The notes below the pieces were generated by a model. The model was not told the DNA's origin and did no database searches. It saw only the letters and a program-made list of their open reading frames with translations. The position numbers were made by a program, and so were the translations under genes. This document shows, piece after piece, positions 22,606 through 33,045 of a DNA stretch of 64,000 bases. Source of the stretch: Paenibacillus nanensis (lineage in GTDB: Bacteria > Bacillota > Bacilli > Paenibacillales > Paenibacillaceae); NCBI RefSeq assembly GCF_003583765.1, contig NZ_QXQA01000001.1:310001-374000 (forward strand), in the 5' to 3' direction. How positions within the stretch are numbered: position 1 is the first letter of the stretch; every line of letters begins with the position of its first letter.

Positions 22606-24897
22606 ATGACAGGAATGTGGCAGGCGCTGCAGCTGCATGGGGAGACGCTGTCCGGGGAGGTGAGCTTATTTCTCGCGGATGTCCATGCGAACGTGATGCT
22701 GATCAGATGGGCGCTGTTTGCGCTGCTTGTCGGATGTGCGGTATGGATGTTCGCGGCCGTCGTGCTCAGACGGGTCCGCTACATAAGGCTCGGTGTTCCC
22801 TTCAAATTCGAGAGGCATACACCGAAGCGCGGGCGCGGCTTCGCCCGGGAAGTATTCGGCCACCGCAAGCTGCTGAAGGATGTCCGGAGCGGGCTTGCGC
22901 ATTTGATTTATTTTTACGGCTTTATCATGCTGCAGTTCGGCGCGATCGACCTCATCTGGAAAGGATTAAGCGGCGGAGAACCGCTTCCCCTTCCGCTGTA
23001 CCCGTATTTCTCGTGGTCGCAGGAGATGACGGTCTCGCTGGTGCTCCTTGCGGTGTTGTACGGGGCCTACCGGCGGTATGGAGAGAAGCTGCCCCGGCTG
23101 AAGCGCGGCTGGAAGCCGTCTCTTGTCATGTGGTTCATCGGCTCGCTGATGCTGACCATTTTGCTGTCCCTATCCTTCGAACGGCTGGCGGTAGGAGAGG
23201 CTGAGTCTGTTGCGCGGGAATTCGCGCCGGTCAGCGAGCCGCTCTCGAGGCTGCTGCATCAGGCGGGCGTGCAGGAGGGGAGCGTGGCTGCGCACGCCGG
23301 GTTCGAGCTGTTTTGGTGGCTGCATTTGCTTGTGCTGCTCGGATTTCTGCTGTATGTCCCGCAATCCAAGCATTTTCACCTGTTGACGGCGCCGGTCAAC
23401 CTATGGTTCCGCCGCAACGAGCCGCATGGACGGTTAACGCCGCTTGATTTGGAGAATGAGGAAGCGGAGACCTTCGGAGCGGGAAAGATTGAGCATTTTA
23501 ACCAAAAGCAGCTGCTGGATTTGTACGCGTGTGTGGAATGCGGGCGTTGCACCAACGTTTGTCCCGCGGCCAGCACCGGCAAGCTGCTGTCGCCGATGCA
23601 TCTGATTGTGAAGCTGAGGGACCACCTGACGGAGAAGGGCGCCGCGCTTACGTCCAAATCTCCATGGCTGCCCGCCGGCTTATGGGCGGGATCGAAGTCG
23701 CCGCTGTCGGACGCCCATGTCATGGGGGCGGTCATGCCCGCTTGGGAAGTGCAGGGGGAAAGCGAGGAAGCATCGTACCGGACGAATATTTCTCCGACGA
23801 TGACGGTCCAAGGAGCCGCTTGGGCGAGACGGGAAGGCGCCAAAGCGGAGGAGCTGGAGCTCATCGGCGACGTGATGACGGAGGATGAGCTGTGGGCTTG
23901 CACCACCTGCCGCAACTGTGAGGAGCAATGTCCGGTCGGCAATGAGCACGTGGACAAAATTATCGACATGCGCCGTTATCTCGTGCTTATGGAAGGCAGG
24001 CTGCCGTCCGATGGGCAGCGCGCGCTTCAGAACATCGAGCGGCAGAGCAACCCTTGGGGACTGCCCCGCGCGGAAAGAGCCGCATGGCTTGACGAATGCG
24101 AGCAGAAGACCGGCATTCGCGTTGAGACGATGGCGGAGCGTAAAACGAAGGGGCGTATGCCGGAGATTCTGCTGTGGGCCGGTTCGATGGGCGCCTATGA
24201 CAACCGCAGCCGACGGGTTATGTTCGATCTGGTGAGGCTGCTTAACGAGGCGGGAGTCGACTTCGCGACGCTTGGCAATGAGGAGCGCAGCTCCGGTGAC
24301 ACGGCAAGGCGGATCGGCAACGAGCTTCTGTTCCAGGAGCTGTGCCGCGAAAATATCGAGACGCTGGAGAAATACGGCGTCAAGCAAATCGTGACCGCAT
24401 GCCCGCATACATTCAATACGTTCAAAAACGAGTATCCCGACTTCGGGCTTAGCCCGGACGTCCGTGTGGAGCATCATACCCAATTGCTCGCAAGGCTGCT
24501 GCAGGAAGGGAGGCTGAAGCCGAAATTTGCGGTGCGCGAGAGGGTAACGGTGCACGATTCCTGCTACTTAGGCCGCTATAACGACACCTATGAAGCGCCG
24601 CGCAGTTTGCTCCGGGCCATTCCGGGCGTTGAGCTCGAAGAGATGGAGCGTTCCGGGCCAAACGGCATGTGCTGCGGTGCAGGCGGCGGACTCATGTGGA
24701 TGGAGGAGCATGCCGGTACCAGGGTCAACTATGCCCGCACAGCCCAAGCGCTGGAGGTGCGTCCTTCCGTTATCAGCTCAGCATGCCCTTACTGCCTGAC
24801 GATGATGGAGGACGGTCTCAAGACGCTGCAGGAGGATGGTCAGGTAACGGCTCGCGACGTTGCGGAGCTGCTTGCTGAAAGCGTATTCGGCAGTTAG
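22606..24897 (+). CDS. Membrane iron-sulfur EtfAB:quinone oxidoreductase (FadF/YwjF-like)
   Basis: A 763-residue protein. The N-terminal half holds about five to six membrane spans resembling the nitrate-reductase gamma (NarI) heme subunit, with several histidines (HLIYFYGF, FWWLHLLVLLGF). Then come two 4Fe-4S motifs, CVECGRCTNVCP and CTTCRNCEEQCPVG, and two cysteine-rich CCG domains (ACPHTFNTFKNEYP; HDSCYLGRYND; CCGAGGG; SACPYCLTMM). This is the layout of B. subtilis FadF/YwjF, which passes electrons from EtfAB to menaquinone. The preferred start is ATG 22606, 8 bases after a G-rich ribosome site; the frame stays open to 22528. The neighbouring etf and fad genes support the role. Confidence 0.88.
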   Translation: MTGMWQALQLHGETLSGEVSLFLADVHANVMLIRWALFALLVGCAVWMFAAVVLRRVRYIRLGVPFKFERHTPKRGRGFAREVFGHRKLLKDVRSGLAHLIYFYGFIMLQFGAIDLIWKGLSGGEPLPLPLYPYFSWSQEMTVSLVLLAVLYGAYRRYGEKLPRLKRGWKPSLVMWFIGSLMLTILLSLSFERLAVGEAESVAREFAPVSEPLSRLLHQAGVQEGSVAAHAGFELFWWLHLLVLLGFLLYVPQSKHFHLLTAPVNLWFRRNEPHGRLTPLDLENEEAETFGAGKIEHFNQKQLLDLYACVECGRCTNVCPAASTGKLLSPMHLIVKLRDHLTEKGAALTSKSPWLPAGLWAGSKSPLSDAHVMGAVMPAWEVQGESEEASYRTNISPTMTVQGAAWARREGAKAEELELIGDVMTEDELWACTTCRNCEEQCPVGNEHVDKIIDMRRYLVLMEGRLPSDGQRALQNIERQSNPWGLPRAERAAWLDECEQKTGIRVETMAERKTKGRMPEILLWAGSMGAYDNRSRRVMFDLVRLLNEAGVDFATLGNEERSSGDTARRIGNELLFQELCRENIETLEKYGVKQIVTACPHTFNTFKNEYPDFGLSPDVRVEHHTQLLARLLQEGRLKPKFAVRERVTVHDSCYLGRYNDTYEAPRSLLRAIPGVELEEMERSGPNGMCCGAGGGLMWMEEHAGTRVNYARTAQALEVRPSVISSACPYCLTMMEDGLKTLQEDGQVTARDVAELLAESVFGS

Positions 24898-24971
24898 TTC
24901 GTTTTGATGCGCTGCTCGCAGGTTGGCTTTTCAGGGGGCTGACGCTGCCTGTTTGTAGGTGCTCGGCCCAC

Positions 24972-25545
24972 CAGTAACGTCGAAAGAGGAGGTTACTGAA
25001 AGAGGTAGGTTAGTCGGGATCTGCAGTAACGTCGAAAAAGGCGGTTACAGAAGGAGGGAGGCCAATCGAGCCCAGCAGTAACGTCGATTAACACGGTTAC
25101 TGAAGGTGGGACTCCTGTCGGGCTCAGCAGTAGCGTCGAAAAAAGTCGGTTACTGAAGGAGGGTGGCCAGTCGAGCTCAGCAGTAACGTCGAAAAAGGAG
25201 GTTACTAAAGGGAGAAGGCCAGCCGAGCTCAGAAGTAACGTCGAAAAAGGAGGTTACTGAAAGAGGTAGGCCAGCCAAGCTCAGCAGTAACGTCGAAAAA
25301 GGAGGTTACTGAAGGTGGGACTCCCGTCGGGCTCTGCAGTAACGTCGAAAAAGAAGGTTACTGAAAGAGGTAGGCCAGCCGAGCCCACCAGTAACGTCGA
25401 AAAAGGAGGTTACTAAAGGGGGAAGGCCAGCCGAGCCCAACAGTAACGTCGAAAAAGGAGGTTACTGAAAGAGGTAGGCCAGGCGAGCTCAGAAGTAACG
25501 TCCAAAGCCAAGGTTAAAGGAGGCGGCTGGTCAGTCGGGCAAAGA
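24972..25545. repeat. Tandem array of about eleven 52-bp units, each with a hairpin
   Basis: Units begin at 24972, 25024, 25076, 25128, 25181, 25233, 25285, 25337, 25389, 25441 and 25493: ten exact 52- or 53-base steps, with a decayed last unit. Each has a conserved left part, CAGTAAC-GTCGAAAAAGGAG-GTTACTG (7-bp stem, 13-base A-rich loop), and a less conserved right part ending near GCCGAGCTCAG. A 52-base period is not a multiple of three, and the core carries TAA, so it is not coding. It fills most of the gap of about 700 bases between the quinone oxidoreductase and fadN; bases 24898-24971 hold nothing I recognise. Confidence 0.95.
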
Positions 25546-25605
25546 GACATAACGATGTTTTCCCAAACTTGAACCTAACTAAATAAGGAGAGGTGAAGCT
25601 AGACG

Positions 25606-28059
25606 ATGCCGCAATCATCATCTTCCAAGCTCCAAAAGTCAGGATCGATTCGAAACGCGGCGGTCATTGGCTCGGGCGTTATGGGGGCGGGAATCGCCGC
25701 TCACTTGGCGAACGCGGGCATGCGGGTGCTCTTGCTGGACGTTGTCCCGCAAAGCTTGACGGCCGAGGAGGAGAAGAAGGGGCTGACGCTCTCCGACGCA
25801 GCTGTGCGCAACCGTTTGTCCGCAGCGGCCGTCGCGCGGATGGCTAAGGCGCAGCCCGCTCAGCTCTACGATTCCGCCTGGACGAATCGAATTACGCCGG
25901 GCAATTTAACCGACCATCTCCAAGCGCTTGGAGACGTCGACTGGATCGTAGAGGCGGTAGTAGAACGGCTTGATATAAAAAAAGAAGTGCTGGAGGCGAT
26001 CGAATCGGCGAGAAGGCCGGGCACGCTGGTCAGCACGAACACGTCCGGGCTTTCCGTCTCCGCGATGGCGGAAGGGCGAAGCCTGGAATTCCGGCGGCAC
26101 TTCGCCGCGACGCATTTCTTCAACCCGCCGCGTTATATGAAGCTCGTTGAGATCGTGCCGTCGGAGGATACCGATCCGGAGACGGTGGCGCTTCTGACGG
26201 AGCTGTGCGAGAAGCGGCTTGGCAAAGGCGTTGTGGTGGCGAAGGACACGCCGAATTTTATCGCGAACCGGATCGGCTCCTACGGCATGCTCGTTACGCT
26301 GGCGGATACGCTCGCGTACGGCCTGACCGTCGAGGAGGCTGACGCGCTCACGGGTCCTGCGATGGGCAGGCCCAAGACGGCGACATTCCGCATGCTGGAT
26401 TTGGTCGGGCTCGATACGCTGCTGCATGTCGTGGATAATGTGCGGGAGAGAAGCGAGGACGCGGAGGAGCGGGAAGTATTCAAAAGACCGGAGCTGCTGG
26501 CCCGGCTTGTCGGTCTCGGGCGGCTTGGCGAGAAATCCGGCGCAGGCTTCTACCGCAAGCAGCGCGGAGAGGGCGGCCGCAGCCGGATCGAGTCGCTGAG
26601 GCTCGATACGCTGGAATACGGCGACCCAATTCGCGCGAGCTCTCCTATAATCGACGCGGCCAAAGCGGCTAAAGGCGCCGCCGCCAAGGCGAAGGCGCTG
26701 CTCGCCGCCGATCCGTCGCATAAGCATGCGCAGTTCGCCTGGTCGACCTTGAAGAAGACGCTGCTGTATTCCGCCGCACAGGTCGGCGCCATTGCAGATA
26801 ATATCGCGGACATCGACCGCGCGATGCGGTGGGGCTTTAACTGGGAGCTCGGCCCGTTCGAGCTGTGGGACGCCATCGGGCTAGAGAAGTCGGTTGCCCG
26901 GATGAAGCGGGAAGGCGACGCCATTCCGGAATGGGTAGAGACGTGGCTGGCCGACGGACATGACAGCTTTTACAAGACGGCCGATCAGAAACGGTTTTTT
27001 GCGACAAGAGGGGGTTATGCGGAGGAGAAGACGCCGGAAGATCTCATATCATTGTCCGCTTTAAAAGCATCGGGCAAAACCGTTCTGTCCACAACGGGCG
27101 CCAGCCTCATCGATATCGGCGACGATGTCGTTTGTTTGGAATTCCATTCGCCGAATAACGCGATCGGCGGGGAAATTTTGACGGCCATCCGCCAGACGGC
27201 GCAGGAGGTTTCCCGTAATTGGAGGGGACTGGTGCTGGCGAATGAGGGGCGTAATTTCTGCGTTGGAGCCAACCTTGCCTTGCTGCTTATGGAAGCGCAG
27301 AACGGGGAATGGGATGAGGTGGAAGAAATTATTCGCTTCTTCCAGGACAGTATGCTTCGGCTTAAACGGCTGGACCGTCCGGTCGTAGCCGCGCCTCATC
27401 GGATGACGCTTGGCGGCGGCGTGGAAGCCTGCTTGCCGGCGGATCAGATTATTTTGTCGCCGGAGACCTACTTCGGCCTTGTCGAGACGGGAGTCGGCCT
27501 TATTCCCGCGGGAGGCGGCTGTAAGGAGGCGGCGGGGCTAGCTGCCGCAAGAGCGAAAGCGGCGGCGGGAGGCGGCAAAGGAGGCGTCGACTTGCAGCCG
27601 CCGCTGAATGCTTTATTCGAAACGATCGCGATGGCGAAAGCGTCGACGAGCGGCCACGATGCGGTGAAGCTTGGGCTGCTACGCCCTCAAGACCGCGTTA
27701 ATGCGCGGCAGGATATGCGCATTGCAGAGGCAAAGCGGGCGGTTCTGGAGCTGGACCGGGCCGGCTATACGCCGCAGCAGGAGGAGCGGATTCCCGTTGC
27801 CGGCAGGGAAGGCGTGGCGGTGCTGAAGATGGGCGTGCAGATGATGCGGTTGTCCGGCATGATCAGCGAGCACGACGCCCTCATCGGCGGCAAGCTGGCG
27901 CATGTGCTGGCCGGCGGCGATGTGAAGCCTGGAGCCGAGGTTAGCGAGCAATACCTGCTCGATTTGGAATGCGAGGCGTTCCTCAGCTTGTGCGGCGAAC
28001 GCAAGACGCAGGAGCGCATGAGCCATATGCTTGCCACAGGCAAGCCGCTTCGCAATTGA
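25606..28059 (+). CDS. fadN: 3-hydroxyacyl-CoA dehydrogenase/enoyl-CoA hydratase (FadN-like)
   Basis: An 817-residue bifunctional beta-oxidation enzyme. The N-terminal NAD-binding fold has [17 protein letters not shown] (residues about 21-37), NTSGLSV and [18 protein letters not shown] of hydroxyacyl-CoA dehydrogenases. A dehydrogenase C-terminal domain spans about 200-330. A crotonase-like domain follows (about 500-620, [17 protein letters not shown] and [15 protein letters not shown]). This order, dehydrogenase before hydratase, equals B. subtilis FadN and is the reverse of proteobacterial FadB. ATG 25606 lies 13 bases after AAGGAGAGG. It leads the fadN-fadA-fadE block. Confidence 0.92.
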   Translation: MPQSSSSKLQKSGSIRNAAVIGSGVMGAGIAAHLANAGMRVLLLDVVPQSLTAEEEKKGLTLSDAAVRNRLSAAAVARMAKAQPAQLYDSAWTNRITPGNLTDHLQALGDVDWIVEAVVERLDIKKEVLEAIESARRPGTLVSTNTSGLSVSAMAEGRSLEFRRHFAATHFFNPPRYMKLVEIVPSEDTDPETVALLTELCEKRLGKGVVVAKDTPNFIANRIGSYGMLVTLADTLAYGLTVEEADALTGPAMGRPKTATFRMLDLVGLDTLLHVVDNVRERSEDAEEREVFKRPELLARLVGLGRLGEKSGAGFYRKQRGEGGRSRIESLRLDTLEYGDPIRASSPIIDAAKAAKGAAAKAKALLAADPSHKHAQFAWSTLKKTLLYSAAQVGAIADNIADIDRAMRWGFNWELGPFELWDAIGLEKSVARMKREGDAIPEWVETWLADGHDSFYKTADQKRFFATRGGYAEEKTPEDLISLSALKASGKTVLSTTGASLIDIGDDVVCLEFHSPNNAIGGEILTAIRQTAQEVSRNWRGLVLANEGRNFCVGANLALLLMEAQNGEWDEVEEIIRFFQDSMLRLKRLDRPVVAAPHRMTLGGGVEACLPADQIILSPETYFGLVETGVGLIPAGGGCKEAAGLAAARAKAAAGGGKGGVDLQPPLNALFETIAMAKASTSGHDAVKLGLLRPQDRVNARQDMRIAEAKRAVLELDRAGYTPQQEERIPVAGREGVAVLKMGVQMMRLSGMISEHDALIGGKLAHVLAGGDVKPGAEVSEQYLLDLECEAFLSLCGERKTQERMSHMLATGKPLRN

Positions 28060-28075
28060 TAAAGGGGGAATCTGG

Positions 28076-29290
28076 GTGAGCAAGCAAGCGCGATTCGAGG
28101 AGAATGAGCGCGATGCCGTCATCGTGTCGGCGGTACGGACGGCGGTGGGCAAAGCGAGCAAGGGCAGCCTCGCCGAGACAAGAGCTGAGGATCTTGGCCG
28201 GGCGGTGCTTCGGGGGGCTCTGGAACGCGTGCCGGAGCTGTCCCCCCATACGATAGAGGACGTCATTATCGGATGCGCGATGCCCGAGGGCGAGCAGGGC
28301 TTGAATATCGCGCGGATCATCGCGTTATACGCGGGTCTGCCGGTGACGACTCCCGCCGTTACGATCAACCGGTTCTGCGCGTCCGGCCTGCAATCGATCG
28401 CATATGCGGCGGAGCGCATTCGCTTGGGCGAAGCGGACGTTATACTGGCCGGCGGCGTCGAGAGCATGAGCCATGTGCCGATGACGGGCTTTCGGCCTTC
28501 GCCGCACCCCGGCATCGTGGATGCGATGCCGGAGGTATACATGGGCATGGGCCATACGGCAGAGGAGGTGGCGCGCAGATACGGCGTATCCCGCGAGGCG
28601 CAGGATGCTTTCGCCGCTGCCAGCCATCAGAAAGCAGCGACAGCAATAGCGGCGGGCCTATTCCAAGAAGAGATCGTGCCCGTTCATGCCAGACGGTCCG
28701 GCACGGACGATAACGGCCGCCCGTGGGAGAAGTCGTTCACCTTCAGCATCGATGAAGGGGTGCGGCCGGAGACGACCGTCCATACGCTTGCGCCGCTGAA
28801 GCCCTCGTTCGCCAGAGAAGGAACCGTGACGGCGGGGAACTCCTCCCAAATGAGCGACGGAGCCGCAGCGGTCATCGTGACGAGCAGGAAGCGGGCGAAG
28901 GAGCTTGGACTTAAGCCGCTTGCCGCTTTCCGGAGCTTCTGCGTGGCGGGTGTCGCCCCTGAGATTATGGGAATCGGCCCGATCGAGGCGATACCGAAGG
29001 CGCTTCGGAAAACGGGATTAACCGTCCAAGACGTCGATTTGTTCGAGCTGAATGAGGCTTTCGCCGCACAGTGCGTACCGATCATCCGGGAGCTTCAGCT
29101 CGATCACGAGCGGGTGAACGTGAACGGCGGCGCCATTGCGCTTGGCCATCCGCTCGGTTGCACCGGCACGAAGCTGTCCGTATCGCTTATTCACGAGCTG
29201 GGGCGGAGAGGCGGCGGCATCGGCGTCGTTACGATGTGTATCGGAGGCGGCATGGGCGCCGCCGGCGTGCTTGAGGTGTATTCGGGCTAA
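28076..29290 (+). CDS. fadA: Acetyl-CoA C-acyltransferase (3-ketoacyl-CoA thiolase)
   Basis: A 404-residue thiolase, last step of the beta-oxidation cycle, releasing acetyl-CoA. Active-site signatures: [12 protein letters not shown] (nucleophilic Cys), [17 protein letters not shown] (His) and [17 protein letters not shown] (second Cys). GTG 28076 is chosen because AAAGGGGGAA is 5 bases upstream and the earlier ATG at 28031 is inside fadN. It follows fadN by 16 bases. It has the FadA role in the B. subtilis fadNAE operon. Confidence 0.93.
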   Translation: MSKQARFEENERDAVIVSAVRTAVGKASKGSLAETRAEDLGRAVLRGALERVPELSPHTIEDVIIGCAMPEGEQGLNIARIIALYAGLPVTTPAVTINRFCASGLQSIAYAAERIRLGEADVILAGGVESMSHVPMTGFRPSPHPGIVDAMPEVYMGMGHTAEEVARRYGVSREAQDAFAAASHQKAATAIAAGLFQEEIVPVHARRSGTDDNGRPWEKSFTFSIDEGVRPETTVHTLAPLKPSFAREGTVTAGNSSQMSDGAAAVIVTSRKRAKELGLKPLAAFRSFCVAGVAPEIMGIGPIEAIPKALRKTGLTVQDVDLFELNEAFAAQCVPIIRELQLDHERVNVNGGAIALGHPLGCTGTKLSVSLIHELGRRGGGIGVVTMCIGGGMGAAGVLEVYSG

Positions 29291-29353
29291 TCCGATCCCA
29301 TTCGGCCGGATAGCCTCTTCATCTTATCGAAATCGAAAGGGAGGGCTGCTTAG

Positions 29354-31144
29354 ATGACGGATACGAAACGGTTCGGCGGACGATTTGTAATAGAGGAGAG
29401 CAAACCGGAATCGATCGTAACGCCCGAGGATTTCACGGAGGAGCAGCGTATGATGTCGGTTGCCGCCGAGCAGTTTTTCGAGGCGGAATTGAAGCCGAAG
29501 GACGAAGAGATCGAGGCGCTGAATTACGACCTGACAGTCGAGCTGATGCGGAAGGCCGGAGAGCTGGGTCTGCTCGGCGCGGATGTCCCGGAGGCGTACG
29601 GCGGGATCGGTCTCGACAAGGTGAGCACGACGCTTTTGGCGGAGACGCTTGCGAGATCCTCTTCTTTTGCTCTGTCAGTAGGCGCGCATACGGGAATAGG
29701 GACGCTCCCGATCGTTTTTTTCGGAACGCCGGAGCAGAAGCGCAAATATTTGCCGGATTTAGCCGACGGGTCCAAAATTGCGGCCTACTGCTTGACGGAA
29801 CCGGCCTCGGGCTCTGACGCGCTGGGCGCGCGCACGACCGCCAAGCTGTCGGAGGACGGCAAGCATTACTTGCTGAACGGCTCCAAAATATTTATTACAA
29901 ACGCTGGCTTCGCCGATGTGTTCATCGTTTACGCCAAAGTCGACGGGGAGAAGTTTACCGCTTTTATCGTCGAACGGACGATGCCGGGGTTCAGCGTCGG
30001 GCCGGAGGAGCATAAGATGGGCATTAAGGGCTCCTCGACCTGCCCGCTTTACTTCGAGGATGTCCCTGTGCCGGTCGAGAACGTGCTGGGCGAGATCGGG
30101 AAGGGGCACCATATCGCCTTTAATATTTTGAATATCGGACGGTTCAAGTTGGGCGCCGCTTGTCTCGGCTCGGCAAAGGAGACGATCGAGCTCGCCTCTT
30201 CCTACGCGAATACGCGCAAGCAGTTCGGGAAGACGATTTCAAGCTATCCCCTCATCGCCGCGAAGCTGGCGGACATGAACATCCGCACGTTCGCGCTGGA
30301 AAGCATGATCTACCGGACGGCAGGCTTCATCGATGAGACGCTGCGCGATTCCGGCGAGGAGAGCGAATCCGCGGCTGCGGATGCGGGAATGCGCGCCGCC
30401 AAAGCGATCAGCGAATACGCGATTGAATGCTCGATGGTGAAGGTGTTTGCCTCCGAAGCGCTGGATGCCGTCATTGACGAGGGCGTGCAAATTCACGGAG
30501 GCTACGGCTATATCCGTGAATACAAAGTGGAGCGCATCTACCGGGATTCCCGCATTAACCGCATTTTTGAAGGGACCAATGAAATCAACCGCATGTTGAT
30601 TCCAGGCACGCTGGTGAAGAAGGCAATGAAAGGCGAGCTGCCATTGCTAGAGAGGGTTCAGGCTCTGCAAAGCGAGCTGCTGCAGCCGATGCCTCTTCCA
30701 AGCTTCGACGAGCCGCTAAGCAAGGAAGCATACCGGGTATCCCAAGCGAAACGAACATTCCTTGCCATCGGCGGACTGGCCGTTCAAAAGCTGGGTCTGC
30801 GCCTTGAGCAGGAGCAGGAGGTGCTTTGCGTATTAGCCGACTTGATGATTCAAACCTTTGCGATGGAAAGCGTCTTGCTGCGTTCGCAGAAAATGCTGAG
30901 CCGAGACAAAAACGCGGATCAATCCAGGCTAGCCGCGGCAATGACGGAGGTCTTCATTCAGGAATCGATGGAGCGTGTGGAATGCCTTGCCAAAACTGCG
31001 CTGGCTGCCTTGGAGCGGGGCGACGGCTTGCAGATGCAGTTGTCCGTGCTGAAGAAGCTCATGCGGGCGCCGCTCTCGGATACGATCGCGCTCAAGCGGG
31101 AGATCGCGGCCCAGGTGATTCGAAGTGAGCACTATGTCGTGTAG
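29354..31144 (+). CDS. fadE: Acyl-CoA dehydrogenase
   Basis: A 596-residue FAD enzyme, the same size as B. subtilis FadE, performing the first oxidation of acyl-CoA and reducing EtfAB. Signatures: AYCLTEPASGSDA, LNGSKIFITNAGFADVFIVYAK, NEINRML and the catalytic-base region YGYIREYKVERIYRDSRINRIFEGTNE. A C-terminal helical extension of about 200 residues is typical for this long FadE type. Start ATG with AGGGAGGG upstream, 63 bases after fadA. Confidence 0.93.
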   Translation: MTDTKRFGGRFVIEESKPESIVTPEDFTEEQRMMSVAAEQFFEAELKPKDEEIEALNYDLTVELMRKAGELGLLGADVPEAYGGIGLDKVSTTLLAETLARSSSFALSVGAHTGIGTLPIVFFGTPEQKRKYLPDLADGSKIAAYCLTEPASGSDALGARTTAKLSEDGKHYLLNGSKIFITNAGFADVFIVYAKVDGEKFTAFIVERTMPGFSVGPEEHKMGIKGSSTCPLYFEDVPVPVENVLGEIGKGHHIAFNILNIGRFKLGAACLGSAKETIELASSYANTRKQFGKTISSYPLIAAKLADMNIRTFALESMIYRTAGFIDETLRDSGEESESAAADAGMRAAKAISEYAIECSMVKVFASEALDAVIDEGVQIHGGYGYIREYKVERIYRDSRINRIFEGTNEINRMLIPGTLVKKAMKGELPLLERVQALQSELLQPMPLPSFDEPLSKEAYRVSQAKRTFLAIGGLAVQKLGLRLEQEQEVLCVLADLMIQTFAMESVLLRSQKMLSRDKNADQSRLAAAMTEVFIQESMERVECLAKTALAALERGDGLQMQLSVLKKLMRAPLSDTIALKREIAAQVIRSEHYVV

Positions 31145-31159
31145 AGGGGGAGAGCCAGC

Positions 31160-33040
31160 ATGGAACCGCTTAGACCGGAAGACCCGCTTGTACCCGAACA
31201 ATCGACGGACGAAAGTCAAAATGCCGATTCTGCGCCAGCGCCCGAGGCGGCCCTGGAGAACGCCGCTTCACCCGAGTCCGATTCAGAGGCTGATGCAAGC
31301 TCCCATGATGAAGCCGGCGAGCCGTTTCCGCGGCCATGGCTTCGTCACTATCCCGAAGAGGTTCCGCCCCATTTAACGTATCCCGAATGCAGCATCGCGC
31401 AGTTTTTGCTCGATGCCGCAGATCGCTACCCGGAGAACAATGCCCTATACTTTATGGGCAAAACGATGACGTACCGGGAGCTTTATGATGCGGCCGCCCG
31501 CCTGGCAAGCGGGCTGGCCTCGCGCGGCATTAAGGCGGGCGACCGCGTCGCGATTATGCTGCCGAACTGCCCGCAGGCCGTCATCTCCTACTACGGAGTC
31601 CTGTTTGCCGGCGCCGTGATCGTCCAAACGAATCCGCTGTATGTCGAGCGCGAGCTGGAGCATCAGCTGAAGGACAGCGGCGCTTCCGCTATTATTACGC
31701 TTGATATGCTGTATGCCCGAGTAGCGCGCGTCCGCGGCGAGACGCCGGAGGAAGGGCCGGTTCCGGAGTTGAAACATGTTATTGTCACTTCGCTTAAGGA
31801 TGGACTGCCCTTTCCGAAAAATATGCTCTACCCGATCAAACAAAGGAAAGAAGGCTTTCGCCCGGATATCCCGTACGGCCAATACGGCGTTGCCGCTTAC
31901 CGCAAAGTGCTGAAAGAAGGGAATTCGGACGCGCCTCTGCCTAAACTCGCCGGCGGGGACAGCCTGGCCGCGCTACAATATACGGGAGGGACGACGGGAA
32001 CGCCCAAAGGCGTCATGCTCACGCATGCCAACCTGGTGGCCAATTCCTATCAGAACGCGGCCTGGTGCTATAAGGCTGAAGACGGCAAGGAGCGTTTCCT
32101 TGCGGCGCTGCCATTATTTCATGTCTTCGGGCTGACGGTATTGCTGAATATGTCCGTCATGCGGGCGGGCTCGCTTATTCTGCTGCCGCGCTTCGAGACG
32201 GAAACGGTGCTGAAGACGATCGACGAGCGAAAGCCGACGATTTTTCCCGGCGCTCCTACAATGTATGTTGCGCTTATTAATCATCCTAATACGGCCAAAA
32301 ACGATCTATCCTCCGTCAACGTGTGTATCAGCGGTTCGGCCGCGCTGCCCCTCGAGGTGCAGGAGCGATTCGAAAGCTTAAGCGGCGGAAGGCTGATCGA
32401 AGGCTACGGTCTAACGGAGGCCTCGCCTGTTACGCATGCCAATCCGATCTGGGGACTGCGGAAAATCGGCACGATCGGCATTCCGTTCCCCGATACGGAC
32501 GCGGCGGTCGTGGATCCGTCGACAGGCAAGCGGCTCCCGCCCGGCGAGCTTGGCGAGCTTTTTGTAAGAGGCCCGCAGGTGATGAAAGGCTATTGGAAGC
32601 GCCCGGAAGAGACGGCGAAGACGCTCGTTGACGGATGGCTTCGCACAGGCGACTTGGCGACGATGGATGAGGACGGTTACTTTACGATAATGGATCGGAT
32701 TAAGGATGTCATTATCGCTAGCGGCTTTAACGTGTATCCTCGCGAGGTGGAGGAGGTGCTGTTCGAGCATCCCGCCGTGAAGGAAGCGGCGGTGCTTGGG
32801 GTCAAGGACGCTTACCGCGGCGAGACGGTCAAAGCCTATATCGTGCTGAAGGAGGGATGGCAAGTATCGCGGAGCCAGCTGGACCGGTGGTGCAGAGAGC
32901 GGCTGGCGGCGTATAAGGTGCCTCACTACTATGCATTTAAGGAAACGCTTCCAAAAACAATGGTCGGCAAAGTGCTCCGCCGGAAGCTTGCCGAGGAGGA
33001 TACCGATTTAAGCGATGGTCCGGAAGGCGGAAAGGAGTGA
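31160..33040 (+). CDS. Long-chain fatty acid-CoA ligase with acidic N-terminal extension
   Basis: A 626-residue AMP-forming ligase that activates fatty acids for the enzymes encoded just upstream. The P-loop is YTGGTTGTPKGVMLTH; other motifs are YGLTEASPV, GWLRTGDLATMDEDGYF, DRIKDVIIASGFNVYPREVEEVL and the C-terminal lysine in PKTMVGKVLRRKL. About 55 residues before the usual start (EPFPRPWLRHYPEEVPP) are very rich in Glu, Asp, Ser, Pro and Ala, without secondary-structure pattern; B. subtilis LcfA lacks them. The ATG at 31160 has GGGGGAGAG upstream and follows fadE by 15 bases, so the extension seems genuine. Confidence 0.9.
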   Translation: MEPLRPEDPLVPEQSTDESQNADSAPAPEAALENAASPESDSEADASSHDEAGEPFPRPWLRHYPEEVPPHLTYPECSIAQFLLDAADRYPENNALYFMGKTMTYRELYDAAARLASGLASRGIKAGDRVAIMLPNCPQAVISYYGVLFAGAVIVQTNPLYVERELEHQLKDSGASAIITLDMLYARVARVRGETPEEGPVPELKHVIVTSLKDGLPFPKNMLYPIKQRKEGFRPDIPYGQYGVAAYRKVLKEGNSDAPLPKLAGGDSLAALQYTGGTTGTPKGVMLTHANLVANSYQNAAWCYKAEDGKERFLAALPLFHVFGLTVLLNMSVMRAGSLILLPRFETETVLKTIDERKPTIFPGAPTMYVALINHPNTAKNDLSSVNVCISGSAALPLEVQERFESLSGGRLIEGYGLTEASPVTHANPIWGLRKIGTIGIPFPDTDAAVVDPSTGKRLPPGELGELFVRGPQVMKGYWKRPEETAKTLVDGWLRTGDLATMDEDGYFTIMDRIKDVIIASGFNVYPREVEEVLFEHPAVKEAAVLGVKDAYRGETVKAYIVLKEGWQVSRSQLDRWCRERLAAYKVPHYYAFKETLPKTMVGKVLRRKLAEEDTDLSDGPEGGKE

Positions 33041-33045
33041 GCGGC

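Noticed and set aside
24972..25545. CRISPR array
   Set aside because: A palindromic repeat alternates with a stretch of about 25 bases, but these stretches are homologous to each other rather than unique spacers, and no cas gene is near.
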